Of a stretch of DNA of 64,000 nucleotides, positions 14,621 to 22,656 are shown piece after piece. Position 1 is the stretch's first letter, and each line of letters opens with the position of its first letter. A model generated the notes under the pieces. It saw only the letters and a program-made list of their open reading frames with translations, was not told the origin of the DNA and made no database searches. Source of the DNA: a virus. The DNA lies in the IMG/VR virus record IMGVR_UViG_3300017971_000194, positions 1 through 64,000 of that record, one strand, 5' to 3'. The translations under genes were made by a program, and so were the position numbers.

Positions 14621-16633
14621 CTACATAGTATAAAGTTGTTCTTCAGTGATTATTTCAATTCCAAGTTCAGTTGCTTTCCTATACTTGGAACTATTCGATG
14701 CTTGGTTACACACCAGATATGAAGTCTTCTTACTCACTGAACCAACAACTCTCCCACCCTTCTGCTCAATCCATGCTTGTATCTCAGGACGTGGCTTTGA
14801 AAGAGCCCCTGTGATGACAAAACTTTTCCCTTCAAGTTCAGAAGCTGATGTGTCCGGGTATTGGATATCAAAGTTCATCTTGGCAAGGAACTCTTTATGA
14901 GTCTTTAGACCACTCACGATATTTTCCGCTATCACAGATCCAATACCATCAATAGACTGGAGTTGATCTATAGTAGCTTGCTGCATCTCTTCAAGGGAAG
15001 AGAAATTACGAATCAAGAGCTTTGAAACACCCTTACCAAGACCTTCCACACCAAGAGCTGTAAGTAACTTCTCGATATGGACTGTTTTTGTATTCTGAAT
15101 ATTCTGGAATATTTTGAGAGCTGACTTCTTACCTAACTTGTCGATACCTGCTAAATCAGCAGGGTTGAGATTGTAAAGGTCTTCTACAGTCTTTACCAAA
15201 CCTCTATCCCACAACTTCTCAACCGTCGTGTCTCCAATATCATAGATTTTTAACACATCAATCCAATGGAGAATAGCAGCCTTCATCTTGGAAGGACATA
15301 CAGAATTATTGCAAACCAGATTGACACGAGTTTTTTTCAAAGGAGTGTCACAGATAGGGCAAACAATTGGGGGGATATAGGTTATATCCTGAGTCCCATA
15401 CTCGATAGTTCTCACATGCTTTGGTATGACCTCCCCTGACCTTGTGATTTCAATCTTAGCCCCAATATTGATACGATGGTCTTTAAGGTATTTGAGATTA
15501 TGTAGTGTCACTTTTTCGACCATAGCTCCAGACAACTCTACTGGCTCTACAATCCCTACAAATGAAAGTTGTCCTGTCCTACCCACATCAACAATAATGT
15601 CTTTCACGACCGTTGTCTTGACTTCTGAAGCCAATTTGAAAGCCATCTTCCCCTTGGGATGGTGGTCTGTATACCCCCTACTTTCTTGAGTCTCAATGTC
15701 ATCTATAGCAAAAACAAGACCATCACAGAGGTAGTCAAACCGATCTAGAGCATCTTGATAATAGGTGATCATAGCCTCTACTGCTTCAAGTGTTGGTGGT
15801 ACCCCAAAAGGAGCTGGGATTCTGAACCCACACCTTCCAAGCAGAACTAACCTATCAAAATAGAAGGTTTTGTCCATCTCAAAAAGGTTGTCTAGCACAG
15901 GTTTCTCATATTCGATAGATGCTGGAACATATGTGCCAGAAGTAGAGAATCCACGGATAGTTTTCTTGAACAAAGGTGGGTCAAATGATACTGGAACCAA
16001 ATCATCAACACCAATGACTTCATATGCAATGAATTCTAGATGAGCACAAAGATCTATATCTGTTTCTCTATGAAGAAGCCCTGCTACAATATTCCGAATC
16101 GACTTAGGACGATCTAATTTACGATTCTCCATCTCTATGCAAAGAGGTTCAAATCTCTCTTTAGCAAGGCAAATCTCCCCTCGGACCTCTACCTCAGAAT
16201 GATCTTTAAATTCCTTCACTGCCAAAGGAATATCCATTAAACTAACATGATTTGTGATGTTTTCTCCATGAGAACCATCCCCACGGGTTTTACCTACCTT
16301 CAATACTCCATTCTGGTAAACTAACGAAGCTGAACTGCCATCTAGCTTGAAAGTAACAACACAACCATCTTCACCCATCCATTTCAGCACAGACTTGGCA
16401 TCTTTGCATTTGTCTAAACTGAGCATGGGGGTGGTATGGGGGATTTTCTTATCAGTAAGATAGGGAGTCCCAACAATTTGCAGAACAGGAGAATCTGGTT
16501 TAAGTTTTTTGAGATGATCTTCCAAACCATCATATTCACTGTCACTGATCTCAGCTCTCCCACTATAATATGCTTGTTTATGATGAAGAATTTGAGATTC
16601 GAGTCTTGCTATAGTTAGTTCTTGAATATTCAT
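14621..16633 (-). CDS. ligA: NAD-dependent DNA ligase LigA, 670 aa
   Basis: It seals 5'-phosphate/3'-OH nicks in DNA using NAD+. Domain Ia has AYYSGRAEISDSEYDGL near 21-37 (NMN binding). The adenylated Lys is in VTFKLDGSSA (Lys96). The OB fold is central, a four-Cys zinc finger (CPICDTP, CNNSVCPSK) lies around 420-450, helix-hairpin-helix repeats follow, and a BRCT domain fills the last 75 residues (GKSFVITGALSKPRPEIQ). This full bacterial-type layout is somewhat unusual for a phage. Length is typical. AGGAGGTG precedes the ATG. Confidence 0.95.
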   Translation of the reverse strand: MNIQELTIARLESQILHHKQAYYSGRAEISDSEYDGLEDHLKKLKPDSPVLQIVGTPYLTDKKIPHTTPMLSLDKCKDAKSVLKWMGEDGCVVTFKLDGSSASLVYQNGVLKVGKTRGDGSHGENITNHVSLMDIPLAVKEFKDHSEVEVRGEICLAKERFEPLCIEMENRKLDRPKSIRNIVAGLLHRETDIDLCAHLEFIAYEVIGVDDLVPVSFDPPLFKKTIRGFSTSGTYVPASIEYEKPVLDNLFEMDKTFYFDRLVLLGRCGFRIPAPFGVPPTLEAVEAMITYYQDALDRFDYLCDGLVFAIDDIETQESRGYTDHHPKGKMAFKLASEVKTTVVKDIIVDVGRTGQLSFVGIVEPVELSGAMVEKVTLHNLKYLKDHRINIGAKIEITRSGEVIPKHVRTIEYGTQDITYIPPIVCPICDTPLKKTRVNLVCNNSVCPSKMKAAILHWIDVLKIYDIGDTTVEKLWDRGLVKTVEDLYNLNPADLAGIDKLGKKSALKIFQNIQNTKTVHIEKLLTALGVEGLGKGVSKLLIRNFSSLEEMQQATIDQLQSIDGIGSVIAENIVSGLKTHKEFLAKMNFDIQYPDTSASELEGKSFVITGALSKPRPEIQAWIEQKGGRVVGSVSKKTSYLVCNQASNSSKYRKATELGIEIITEEQLYTM

Positions 16634-16670
16634 ATGACACCTCCTGACAATAATACCAGAAGGTTATTTT

Positions 16671-16901
16671 TTATTCCTCCTCATACTCCTCTAGATCTTC
16701 GAAGTCATCGTCATCGTCATCGTCAAATTCAAGATCCTCTTTTAGGTCCTCTAGATCCTCTTCAGGGCTGTTAAGATCCTCTGAGTCATCATATTCATAC
16801 TCATCATCTTCTAGGTCTTCCTCATAAGCATCAAACAAACTTTCTCTTTCGTTATAGAAGTCATCATCATAGAAATCTTTATCTTGTTCTCTAGGTCCCA
16901 T
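16671..16901 (-). CDS. Extremely acidic low-complexity protein, 76 aa
   Basis: More than half the residues are Asp or Glu, with runs such as DDDDDDDFEDLEEYEEE at the C-terminus and many Tyr. Such DNA-mimic-like acidic proteins in phages may inhibit host DNA-binding enzymes, but this is inference from composition only. AAGGAGG lies before the ATG. It sits back-to-back with the plus-strand gene at 17039. Confidence 0.65.
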   Translation of the reverse strand: MGPREQDKDFYDDDFYNERESLFDAYEEDLEDDEYEYDDSEDLNSPEEDLEDLKEDLEFDDDDDDDFEDLEEYEEE

Positions 16902-17038
16902 TGCAACCTCCTTATAATTCAGGGAATCTCAATTACAAACTGTTAATTGATTCTATGCAGAAATGTCAGAAAATCAAGATTTACCTAAACCTTTTGTGGT
17001 GCTGTATAGATGGACATATCACGTAAGGAGAAACCTCA

Positions 17039-17287
17039 ATGGATCTAACAAGGGAAAATCTTAAAATCTCCCAAGTAGAATCAATCGCAGACATCCAACA
17101 CGATATCTTTCAATTGGATTGCCCTAAATGTGGGGTGACAGATTGGAATCTTTGCACAGTACACAACCGTAGCACAAGCCCTTTGAGCTACGTTGGTATG
17201 AAGTGCTCTTGTTGTGGAAGGTCTGTGATAGTACCCACCATAGCTGTGATGCTACAGTATCTTGGTACAAAGGTCTGGACCAACTAG
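17039..17287 (+). CDS. Zinc-ribbon protein, 82 aa, plus strand
   Basis: A two-knuckle zinc ribbon: LDCPKCGVTDW (residues about 27-37) and KCSCCGRSVIVP (55-66), separated by a beta-strand region. AAGGAG lies eight bases upstream. A GCTGTATAGA sequence 30 bases before the start may be a promoter core. Its TAG stop is nested with the stop of the convergent gene in CTAG. Specific function is unknown. Confidence 0.75.
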   Translation: MDLTRENLKISQVESIADIQHDIFQLDCPKCGVTDWNLCTVHNRSTSPLSYVGMKCSCCGRSVIVPTIAVMLQYLGTKVWTN

Positions 17288-17808
17288 TCTTCTTCTGGCT
17301 CAGGAAGCTCAGCTTCCAAATATTCAGGAAATTTTGGAGCTAATTCGGCAAACTCACGTTTAGTCATGGTGTAATAATGTCCATCGATCAACTCGTGAGC
17401 CACACCATATGCTTCTTGAGCAACATCTTCGTCAACTTCATCTTCAGCATAATCCTGATCTAAGTCACGACCAGTCTCATCCTTGTACCATTCACGCTCA
17501 GCTTCTTCCATTTCTTCCCTGTAGAAATCCTCAATGCCTTCTACAGCATCTTGAAGAGCTGCATCAGGATGTCGATCTGAAAGGGACATAGAATGAGCTG
17601 AAGGATAGCCATACCATACAATAGCTACCCAAACCTTGTCATCCAAATGATCTTCTGATGGAATCCAAGCTTCAATAGGTTCTTGGTCAGACATCAGATG
17701 ATTTTCAGACATGTATTTTTCAAACTCAGGGGCTCCACCAGCTTCGAAACGGTTGGATTTCTTTGAAGCCCTCTTTGCTACACGTTCAGTTATTTGTCTC
17801 AGGTCCAT
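17284..17808 (-). CDS. Acidic hypothetical protein with basic N-terminus, 174 aa
   Basis: The N-terminus MDLRQITERVAKRASKKSN is basic and resembles the opening segments of the genes at 4874, 34922 and 54128. The remaining 150 residues are very acidic with scattered Trp and Tyr (EDFYREEMEEAEREWY). A cleavable or targeting N-terminal segment on an acidic body is a reasonable reading. Function is unknown. Confidence 0.75.
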   Translation of the reverse strand: MDLRQITERVAKRASKKSNRFEAGGAPEFEKYMSENHLMSDQEPIEAWIPSEDHLDDKVWVAIVWYGYPSAHSMSLSDRHPDAALQDAVEGIEDFYREEMEEAEREWYKDETGRDLDQDYAEDEVDEDVAQEAYGVAHELIDGHYYTMTKREFAELAPKFPEYLEAELPEPEED

Positions 17809-17860
17809 TTTTAGACTCCTATATGTTTCAAATCCTCTATATCTGATCTATATAAATGAA

Positions 17861-18187
17861 TTATAGAGAGTTATAGAAGTCTCGGATCGCTTTTTTCATA
17901 GGTCTAGGATTGGAAGGTATTTTCCCACCCTTGAGGTATGGGTTAAGACGGGTAGCTAATTCTTTGAGTTTATCTTTTTCACAATTAAAATATATGTTCT
18001 CATTTTCAATACCAACCATACGTCCATTAGGGATATAGGTAAGCCGATGTGTGTCTTCTGATTCTTCCCAATGCACCCCCCAGGATTCCCAAATTTCCCC
18101 CGACACTTTTATTCTCTTCCCACCCTTCACTATGATTTCGTATTCTCCCGGCTCCCAATCTAACATGTCATAAAAGTTCTCAACCAA
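17861..18187 (-). CDS. Hypothetical protein, 108 aa, TTG start proposed
   Basis: The frame extends upstream, but AGGAGG lies six bases before a TTG at 18187, which also overlaps the stop of the preceding gene. That start gives 108 residues. The product contains a beta-rich core (GEYEIIVKGGKRIKVSGEIW) and a conserved-looking C-terminal helix (KLKELATRLNPYLKGGKIP). An internal ATG a few codons later is the alternative. The family is unknown. Confidence 0.65.
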   Translation of the reverse strand: MVENFYDMLDWEPGEYEIIVKGGKRIKVSGEIWESWGVHWEESEDTHRLTYIPNGRMVGIENENIYFNCEKDKLKELATRLNPYLKGGKIPSNPRPMKKAIRDFYNSL

Positions 18188-18638
18188 CTCTCTCCTCCTG
18201 TTGTTTTTCACGATCCATATCCAAACTAATCTGCAAAGCACGAGCCATGCCTTGTATCTCACTTTCAAATTGAATCGGAGACATCAAGATAAATTTCTTC
18301 TGGTCCACTGACTGACCCTTGAAGAAACATTCTACCCATGCTGTGGCTTGACCTTTTTGAAAAAAGAACACAGAAGTTATCTTGGCTACTTCCACACCCT
18401 CTTGGACCACACATCCTAAGACACATCCATCTCCAAAAGGTAGTCTCTTTTTTGGAATAAGGTCACAGAAGCCCTCACCCCCAATCCCAAGAGTTTCTAG
18501 GTTCTTCTTGACAATAGGTATTGCCAGATTTGACCAATGAGATATACCGTATCTAGCCATACGTCTTATAGTGGCTCTATCAGATTTAGGTAATTTTCTC
18601 TCTTTGGTGAGTAATGGATTTTTAATTTTTGTTGCCAT
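18180..18638 (-). CDS. Hypothetical protein, 152 aa
   Basis: A basic N-terminus (MATKIKNPLLTKERKLPKSDRA) leads into a mixed domain with several Cys (GEGFCDLIP, GDGCVLGCVVQEG) and a helical end rich in Gln and Glu. It starts one base after the upstream stop. No domain is recognised. Confidence 0.7.
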   Translation of the reverse strand: MATKIKNPLLTKERKLPKSDRATIRRMARYGISHWSNLAIPIVKKNLETLGIGGEGFCDLIPKKRLPFGDGCVLGCVVQEGVEVAKITSVFFFQKGQATAWVECFFKGQSVDQKKFILMSPIQFESEIQGMARALQISLDMDREKQQEERVG

Positions 18639-18639
18639 A

Positions 18640-19251
18640 TCAATGTCCGTAGTTAAACCCTAACAGGTATGTTTTTCCTCGATATTCAAACTCAAAAGTT
18701 TCTGAACCACAACACCCATCTTCTTGAGCAATTCTGAAGAAAAGACGTTGCAGCTTATCATCTTTATCACAAAGACGCAAATTGTCTACACAAGGGTCCC
18801 CAATTTCATCTATACGATGATACAGAGCATTCCATACCGCTTTGGGGAACTTATCATCTGCAAAAGGATCATCTGTTTGCATGATATGTCGGTACACAGC
18901 CATATCAGTAGGTGATATTTCATCCAGGAATTCGCATCTCTTTAAACGTTTCAACATACGTTTGGAGATATGAGTAGAAACCGAGTTCTTTTCACACCAT
19001 TTGCATTTATTATGTTCATACCCCAGGTCTTTTATTTCATGACCACATCTATCACAGGTGAGAGGTGGAAGTTCTCTCACTGTCTCTGGAAAGGGAACAT
19101 TTGATACCTCAACCTTGGTAAAAACCTCTCGACCAGTCAATTGGTCAATGGACAACATACTCTTGAAATTTGGTCCTGAATTTTCTTGAATGACCTCTGG
19201 TTTTTGGTCCTTTTTCTCACCCACAAACCATTTTTTGACCTTTTTGAGCAT
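18640..19251 (-). CDS. Hypothetical protein with Cys-rich finger, 203 aa
   Basis: The start is placed at ATG 19251 because AGGAGG precedes it by six bases. Residues about 65-90 hold two Cys pairs (TCDRCGHEI, KCKWCEKN) typical of a zinc ribbon. The helical C-terminal domain has a further CCGSETFEFEYRGK region. The basic N-terminal helix (LKKVKKWFVGEKKDQK) could bind nucleic acid or membrane. No family assignment. Confidence 0.75.
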   Translation of the reverse strand: MLKKVKKWFVGEKKDQKPEVIQENSGPNFKSMLSIDQLTGREVFTKVEVSNVPFPETVRELPPLTCDRCGHEIKDLGYEHNKCKWCEKNSVSTHISKRMLKRLKRCEFLDEISPTDMAVYRHIMQTDDPFADDKFPKAVWNALYHRIDEIGDPCVDNLRLCDKDDKLQRLFFRIAQEDGCCGSETFEFEYRGKTYLLGFNYGH

Positions 19252-19329
19252 GCCTATCCTCCTGAACAATAATACTTTGATAAATATCTTTTTATGTAGG
19301 TTCTATATTTATAGATAAGGGGTTTTGAA

Positions 19330-19821
19330 ATGAAATCAAAGACTGCACGATCTTTAAGAGTCCTGTCCAATAAAATCATGGGTGCCGAAAAAGACTTTGA
19401 AGGACCATGGAAAGAGGTCACTGAACTTATGGAAGAAAGCCATAACCTTGTGACCAAAGAATTGGATGAAGGTGAGTTGCCAGCACCAATTAAACAGCCT
19501 GTTAAGAAGATTGTAGACAAGATCAAGAAGCTCTACAAACAGTTTGTGGTTGTTGAAGAAGCTGCAAAGCTGGCCAAGTCACGAATCGTATCAGCACGAT
19601 CCTATAAAGAAATCCTTGGTGAAGTTGGTGAGTATATCAACGCTGTCAATGGTATCTTTGAAAAAGATCTCTATAAAGACGTTGAGATGCCCAATCCAGA
19701 CATCGAACAAAGAGTAGATCGTCTCTATTATGAAATCAACCAACTTCTTCTTGCCTTCTCTCAGCTCTTCCAGTTAGAGGAACGAGCCCCACTGGAACGT
19801 CAAAAAAGACAACAAGGCTAA
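19330..19821 (+). CDS. Helical hypothetical protein, 163 aa, plus strand
   Basis: Long amphipathic helices dominate (IKQPVKKIVDKIKKLYKQF, EINQLLLAFSQLFQLEERA), suggesting a helical bundle or coiled coil. The N-terminus contains RSLRVLSNKI, loosely like the recurring LRxIA segment of other products here. An A/G-rich ribosome site (AAGGGG) precedes the ATG. Its TAA stop is nested with the opposite gene's TAG in CTAA. Function is unknown. Confidence 0.75.
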   Translation: MKSKTARSLRVLSNKIMGAEKDFEGPWKEVTELMEESHNLVTKELDEGELPAPIKQPVKKIVDKIKKLYKQFVVVEEAAKLAKSRIVSARSYKEILGEVGEYINAVNGIFEKDLYKDVEMPNPDIEQRVDRLYYEINQLLLAFSQLFQLEERAPLERQKRQQG

Positions 19822-20303
19822 GAAACCACCTTCAAAAATGATGGTAAATCGTCCTGAGATGGCTCTGATTGGAACAAAACCTCAGGGTTGGTGATGTTAC
19901 CCTCACTGTCCCTTTTGATGTGCTTAGACTCGTCTCCTGGAACGTGAAGTTCATCTGCAATCCGAACCACCTCATCCCAAGATCCTTTTACAACAACTTC
20001 CATTTCAGCATTGTCGTACAACAGACATTGGGTAAGAGGGGTCCCAATTACGACCCAGCATCCCTTCCTCATCCCAAATCGAGTCCAATCTGTTGGAGTC
20101 CTTGTTCCTTCTTCACCAGATTCCCAGCTAAGGAACTGATCTCTGGGCATCGTGTAGATGAAAAAAGCTCCTTCTGGGAGAACATCAGCAAGGACTGGAC
20201 ACCATTCATCATAAGTGAATCGGTCCCTTCCTAGACGGGCTCGAAGAGCACTTATTTCCTCCAATGGCTCACTGAACATACTACACTCCTTTAATGAAAT
20301 CAT
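19818..20303 (-). CDS. Hypothetical protein, 161 aa
   Basis: A mixed alpha/beta protein with a strong ribosome site (ATAGGAGG) and one of the six near-perfect promoter-like elements immediately upstream at 20321-20351, implying independent and perhaps strong expression. Recognisable pieces are beta-strand-like (GAFFIYTMPRDQF, GCWVVIGTPLTQCLL, EMEVVVKGSWDEVVRI). No domain is identified. Confidence 0.75.
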   Translation of the reverse strand: MISLKECSMFSEPLEEISALRARLGRDRFTYDEWCPVLADVLPEGAFFIYTMPRDQFLSWESGEEGTRTPTDWTRFGMRKGCWVVIGTPLTQCLLYDNAEMEVVVKGSWDEVVRIADELHVPGDESKHIKRDSEGNITNPEVLFQSEPSQDDLPSFLKVVS

Positions 20304-20320
20304 AACACACCTCCTATATT

Positions 20321-20351
20321 TCTATACTGAAGAAATCTGAATTTTTAAATT
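20321..20351 (-). promoter_or_regulatory. Bipartite promoter-like element (copy 1)
   Basis: On the minus strand: AATTTAAAAA, exactly 10 bases, then TTCAGTATAGA, followed within 10 bases by GGAGG of the gene at 19818-20303. It matches five other copies in the window at the same spacing. Confidence 0.65.
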
Positions 20352-20399
20352 TTCTATTTGTAACAGCCCTTAATGAACAACTTTTATGTGGAGGACAAC

Positions 20400-20777
20400 A
20401 TGTATCAGAACGGTGATTTTTCCTGGAGAAGTTTTTTCCTGGGATTTTTGACTCGCAAATTCCTGATTGCGGTCGGAATCCAAATTGTGGTCACATACCT
20501 AGCTTACGATGCTTTTGATATCGTAATGAAAGGGGCCGAAACAGGTAAGGCTGTTATAGACCCCAAAACAATCATCGAGATTTTTGAGCGGTGGTGTTAC
20601 TTCACAATAGCTAATGCTGCTAGCTTTGGTCTGTTCAACAGCACTAGTAAATTTGCTAGTAACAGCTTAGAGAAAATAAAGACAGGTCTATCAAGTATGC
20701 TACCTGATGGAAATGGATCTCAAGCCTCAGCAGCCCCAGCAAGTAATGTGCAACCACCACCTGATCAGAGAGATTAG
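20400..20777 (+). CDS. Small membrane protein, 125 aa
   Basis: The start is ATG 20400, five bases after GGAGG. A hydrophobic segment (FLIAVGIQIVVTYLAYDAF, residues about 21-39) and a weaker second one (CYFTIANAASFGLF) flank a soluble stretch. The C-terminus is Pro/Ser/Ala-rich. Two membrane segments and small size fit a holin-like or other inner-membrane phage protein, but there is no lysis neighbour to support that. The stop is nested with the convergent gene in TTAG. Confidence 0.65.
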   Translation: MYQNGDFSWRSFFLGFLTRKFLIAVGIQIVVTYLAYDAFDIVMKGAETGKAVIDPKTIIEIFERWCYFTIANAASFGLFNSTSKFASNSLEKIKTGLSSMLPDGNGSQASAAPASNVQPPPDQRD

Positions 20778-21541
20778 AAGGTAACAGTTTCCACTACCTC
20801 AGCTTCATCCCACGGTCCTGGGTAATGGAACTTAGTTGGAAGACCACCTTTCCGAGACCAAAGATACAAATATTTCCGACCATTCATCTCAAACACAATC
20901 ATATGCTCATTAAGAGCATCCCTCTTTTCCCAATATCTATGAGGCATCGCATTCTGAATTGCTCTGTTAACAATTTCATTGTAATTGTAGAGATGGGAAT
21001 GCCACTGATCTAGAAGATCTTGTATATCAACGTATGCTTTGCAAATCTCTTCATTGAGCATTGTTCGAGGACGTTTCTTAATCCACCTCCAAGAAATGCC
21101 CCCTTTGCTACCATCGTCATATTCAACCCTATAGTAGGTCTGATACTTATAGGGATTTGTACCATCTGGTACTTGATAATGACCGATTTCGACAGCCATA
21201 AAATCTTCCCAGGCTTTTTCATACTGAGGTCGAATCACATCCCTGATATGACTAACAACTTCCCACCTCAGCCTCTCAGCCTCTTCAGGATCATATAGAA
21301 TCCTTGCATCAATGGTTTCTGGGTTACACACATTGAAAGGAAAAGTGACAAGTCGAGGCTTGATTGTCCCATCCTTACGGACAATATGAGTCTTTTCTAT
21401 CCTGTCCCCCTCTTCTAAAGTGCAAGCAAGAGAGCCAATAGCACCCAAAGCTGATTCCTGATCATTGATCTGGAAGGAAAACTCTTTATCTCCTTGGTAC
21501 AGAACCACATCTTTATTTTTCCGATCCATGATAAGTTCCAT
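20774..21541 (-). CDS. Hypothetical protein, 255 aa
   Basis: A globular protein with AGGAGGTG upstream. The first 70 residues look beta-rich (DVVLYQGDKEFSFQIND). The centre is aromatic-rich (YRVEYDDGSKGGISWRWIKKRP) and the end beta-rich (MIVFEMNGRKYLYLWSRKGG). No catalytic signature is recognised. Confidence 0.75.
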   Translation of the reverse strand: MELIMDRKNKDVVLYQGDKEFSFQINDQESALGAIGSLACTLEEGDRIEKTHIVRKDGTIKPRLVTFPFNVCNPETIDARILYDPEEAERLRWEVVSHIRDVIRPQYEKAWEDFMAVEIGHYQVPDGTNPYKYQTYYRVEYDDGSKGGISWRWIKKRPRTMLNEEICKAYVDIQDLLDQWHSHLYNYNEIVNRAIQNAMPHRYWEKRDALNEHMIVFEMNGRKYLYLWSRKGGLPTKFHYPGPWDEAEVVETVTF

Positions 21542-21551
21542 TTCACACCTC

Positions 21552-22136
21552 CTAGTTTAAGGATACCCTGGATTTGAGGTTATCAATTATATATAGAACT
21601 TTCTCTGCTTGATCTAGAGATAAAGAAACAGTAAACCGTTTTGAATGAGATACGGGAGCATCCAGATCGACACCTAAATTGAACAATTGCTCTTGCACCT
21701 CATCATACCTTTTCTTGTTCTCTGCATTGGTTTTGAGAGCATCCTTTTGCTCACGTTCTCGGTCCTTCAATATCTTTGGCTTTTCTTTCATCCATCGTAG
21801 CCACGGCATTTGAACCGATATGATGGGATAAGAAGCTATGACGATACCACACTTTTTGAGATCCGTATGCATTTCAAGGATACGACTTAGCTTCACCCAA
21901 TCATCTTCTTCATCTTTGATGTGATCCAACAAAATTAATGGGTATTCAGTATCCTCTTTGATTGGAGCTGCTAACAGAATTTCTCTGGAATTCTTTTCAA
22001 GCATTGGAATGCCCTTGACATACTTCATACCAAAGCCAACTCCCAAGACCAATGCCTGTGAAAGCTCTCCAAGTTGCATTGAAGATCTGGACCCAATGGC
22101 AACAAGCATTCCTGGTTCTAAATGTTTCAATTTCAT
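21552..22136 (-). CDS. Hypothetical protein, 194 aa
   Basis: The start is ATG 22136, with AAGGAG upstream and ATGA overlap with the previous gene. An N-terminal beta-barrel-like region (MKLKHLEPGMLVAIGSRSS) is followed by segments rich in Ile and Val, then a long charged helix (residues about 120-165). It belongs to a coupled run of four genes from the SNF2 helicase downward. The family is unknown. Confidence 0.75.
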   Translation of the reverse strand: MKLKHLEPGMLVAIGSRSSMQLGELSQALVLGVGFGMKYVKGIPMLEKNSREILLAAPIKEDTEYPLILLDHIKDEEDDWVKLSRILEMHTDLKKCGIVIASYPIISVQMPWLRWMKEKPKILKDREREQKDALKTNAENKKRYDEVQEQLFNLGVDLDAPVSHSKRFTVSLSLDQAEKVLYIIDNLKSRVSLN

Positions 22137-22333
22137 TGTATACTCCTTCGAGACTCCAAAATACGAAGAGCCTTCCAACAATAATAGCAAAATGCAAAAC
22201 GGAATTTCCCAGTACCATTACAATCTGGACAGGAAACCCTATTCCAACTAAGAGCAGGAGTAACATCTCCTGTTCCGTCACAATTCTCACATCTCACAGC
22301 TTTTATTTTCCTATCACACACGATACATTTCAT
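22133..22333 (-). CDS. DnaJ-type cysteine-rich zinc protein, 66 aa
   Basis: Four Cys pairs are present: CIVCDRK, CENCDGTGDV, CPDCNGTGKF and CYYCWKA. Two carry the CxxCxGxG form of the DnaJ central zinc domain. Without J or substrate domains, it may be a stand-alone zinc module that binds unfolded protein or RNA. The start is ATG 22333, overlapping the upstream stop (ATGA). Confidence 0.75.
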   Translation of the reverse strand: MKCIVCDRKIKAVRCENCDGTGDVTPALSWNRVSCPDCNGTGKFRFAFCYYCWKALRILESRRSIQ

Positions 22334-22656
22334 CCCGACTCCCAAATCTTCTCAGGATCAAGTTCCAACCAAAATCCTCTAAGAAGATTCTCTACTACCT
22401 CACGTTCTGACCTGACAATATCCCACTGATTTTTTACTTCTTGACGTGAATTACTGGTAAGATTCAGTAGACCTGTGACATCACTGAAAAATACCCTGCT
22501 GTAACCACCATCACTAAGATAGATGATTTCAAAGAGAGCCTGATCTAAGTTGACGGTACGAGCCATAGCGTTATGAGCACACTTGCCAGTCAGAGCTAGG
22601 TCTAACCGAACAAGTGCCTCATTTAGAGCTGGTATATGGTCTTCCAAACTAACCAT
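22330..22656 (-). CDS. Hypothetical protein, 108 aa
   Basis: A helical protein whose start overlaps the end of the SNF2 helicase gene by eight bases, so it is probably translated from the same message. It has an LNEALVRLDLALTGK helix and a beta segment (FEIIYLSDGGYSRVFFSDV). No recognised domain. Confidence 0.7.
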   Translation of the reverse strand: MVSLEDHIPALNEALVRLDLALTGKCAHNAMARTVNLDQALFEIIYLSDGGYSRVFFSDVTGLLNLTSNSRQEVKNQWDIVRSEREVVENLLRGFWLELDPEKIWESG

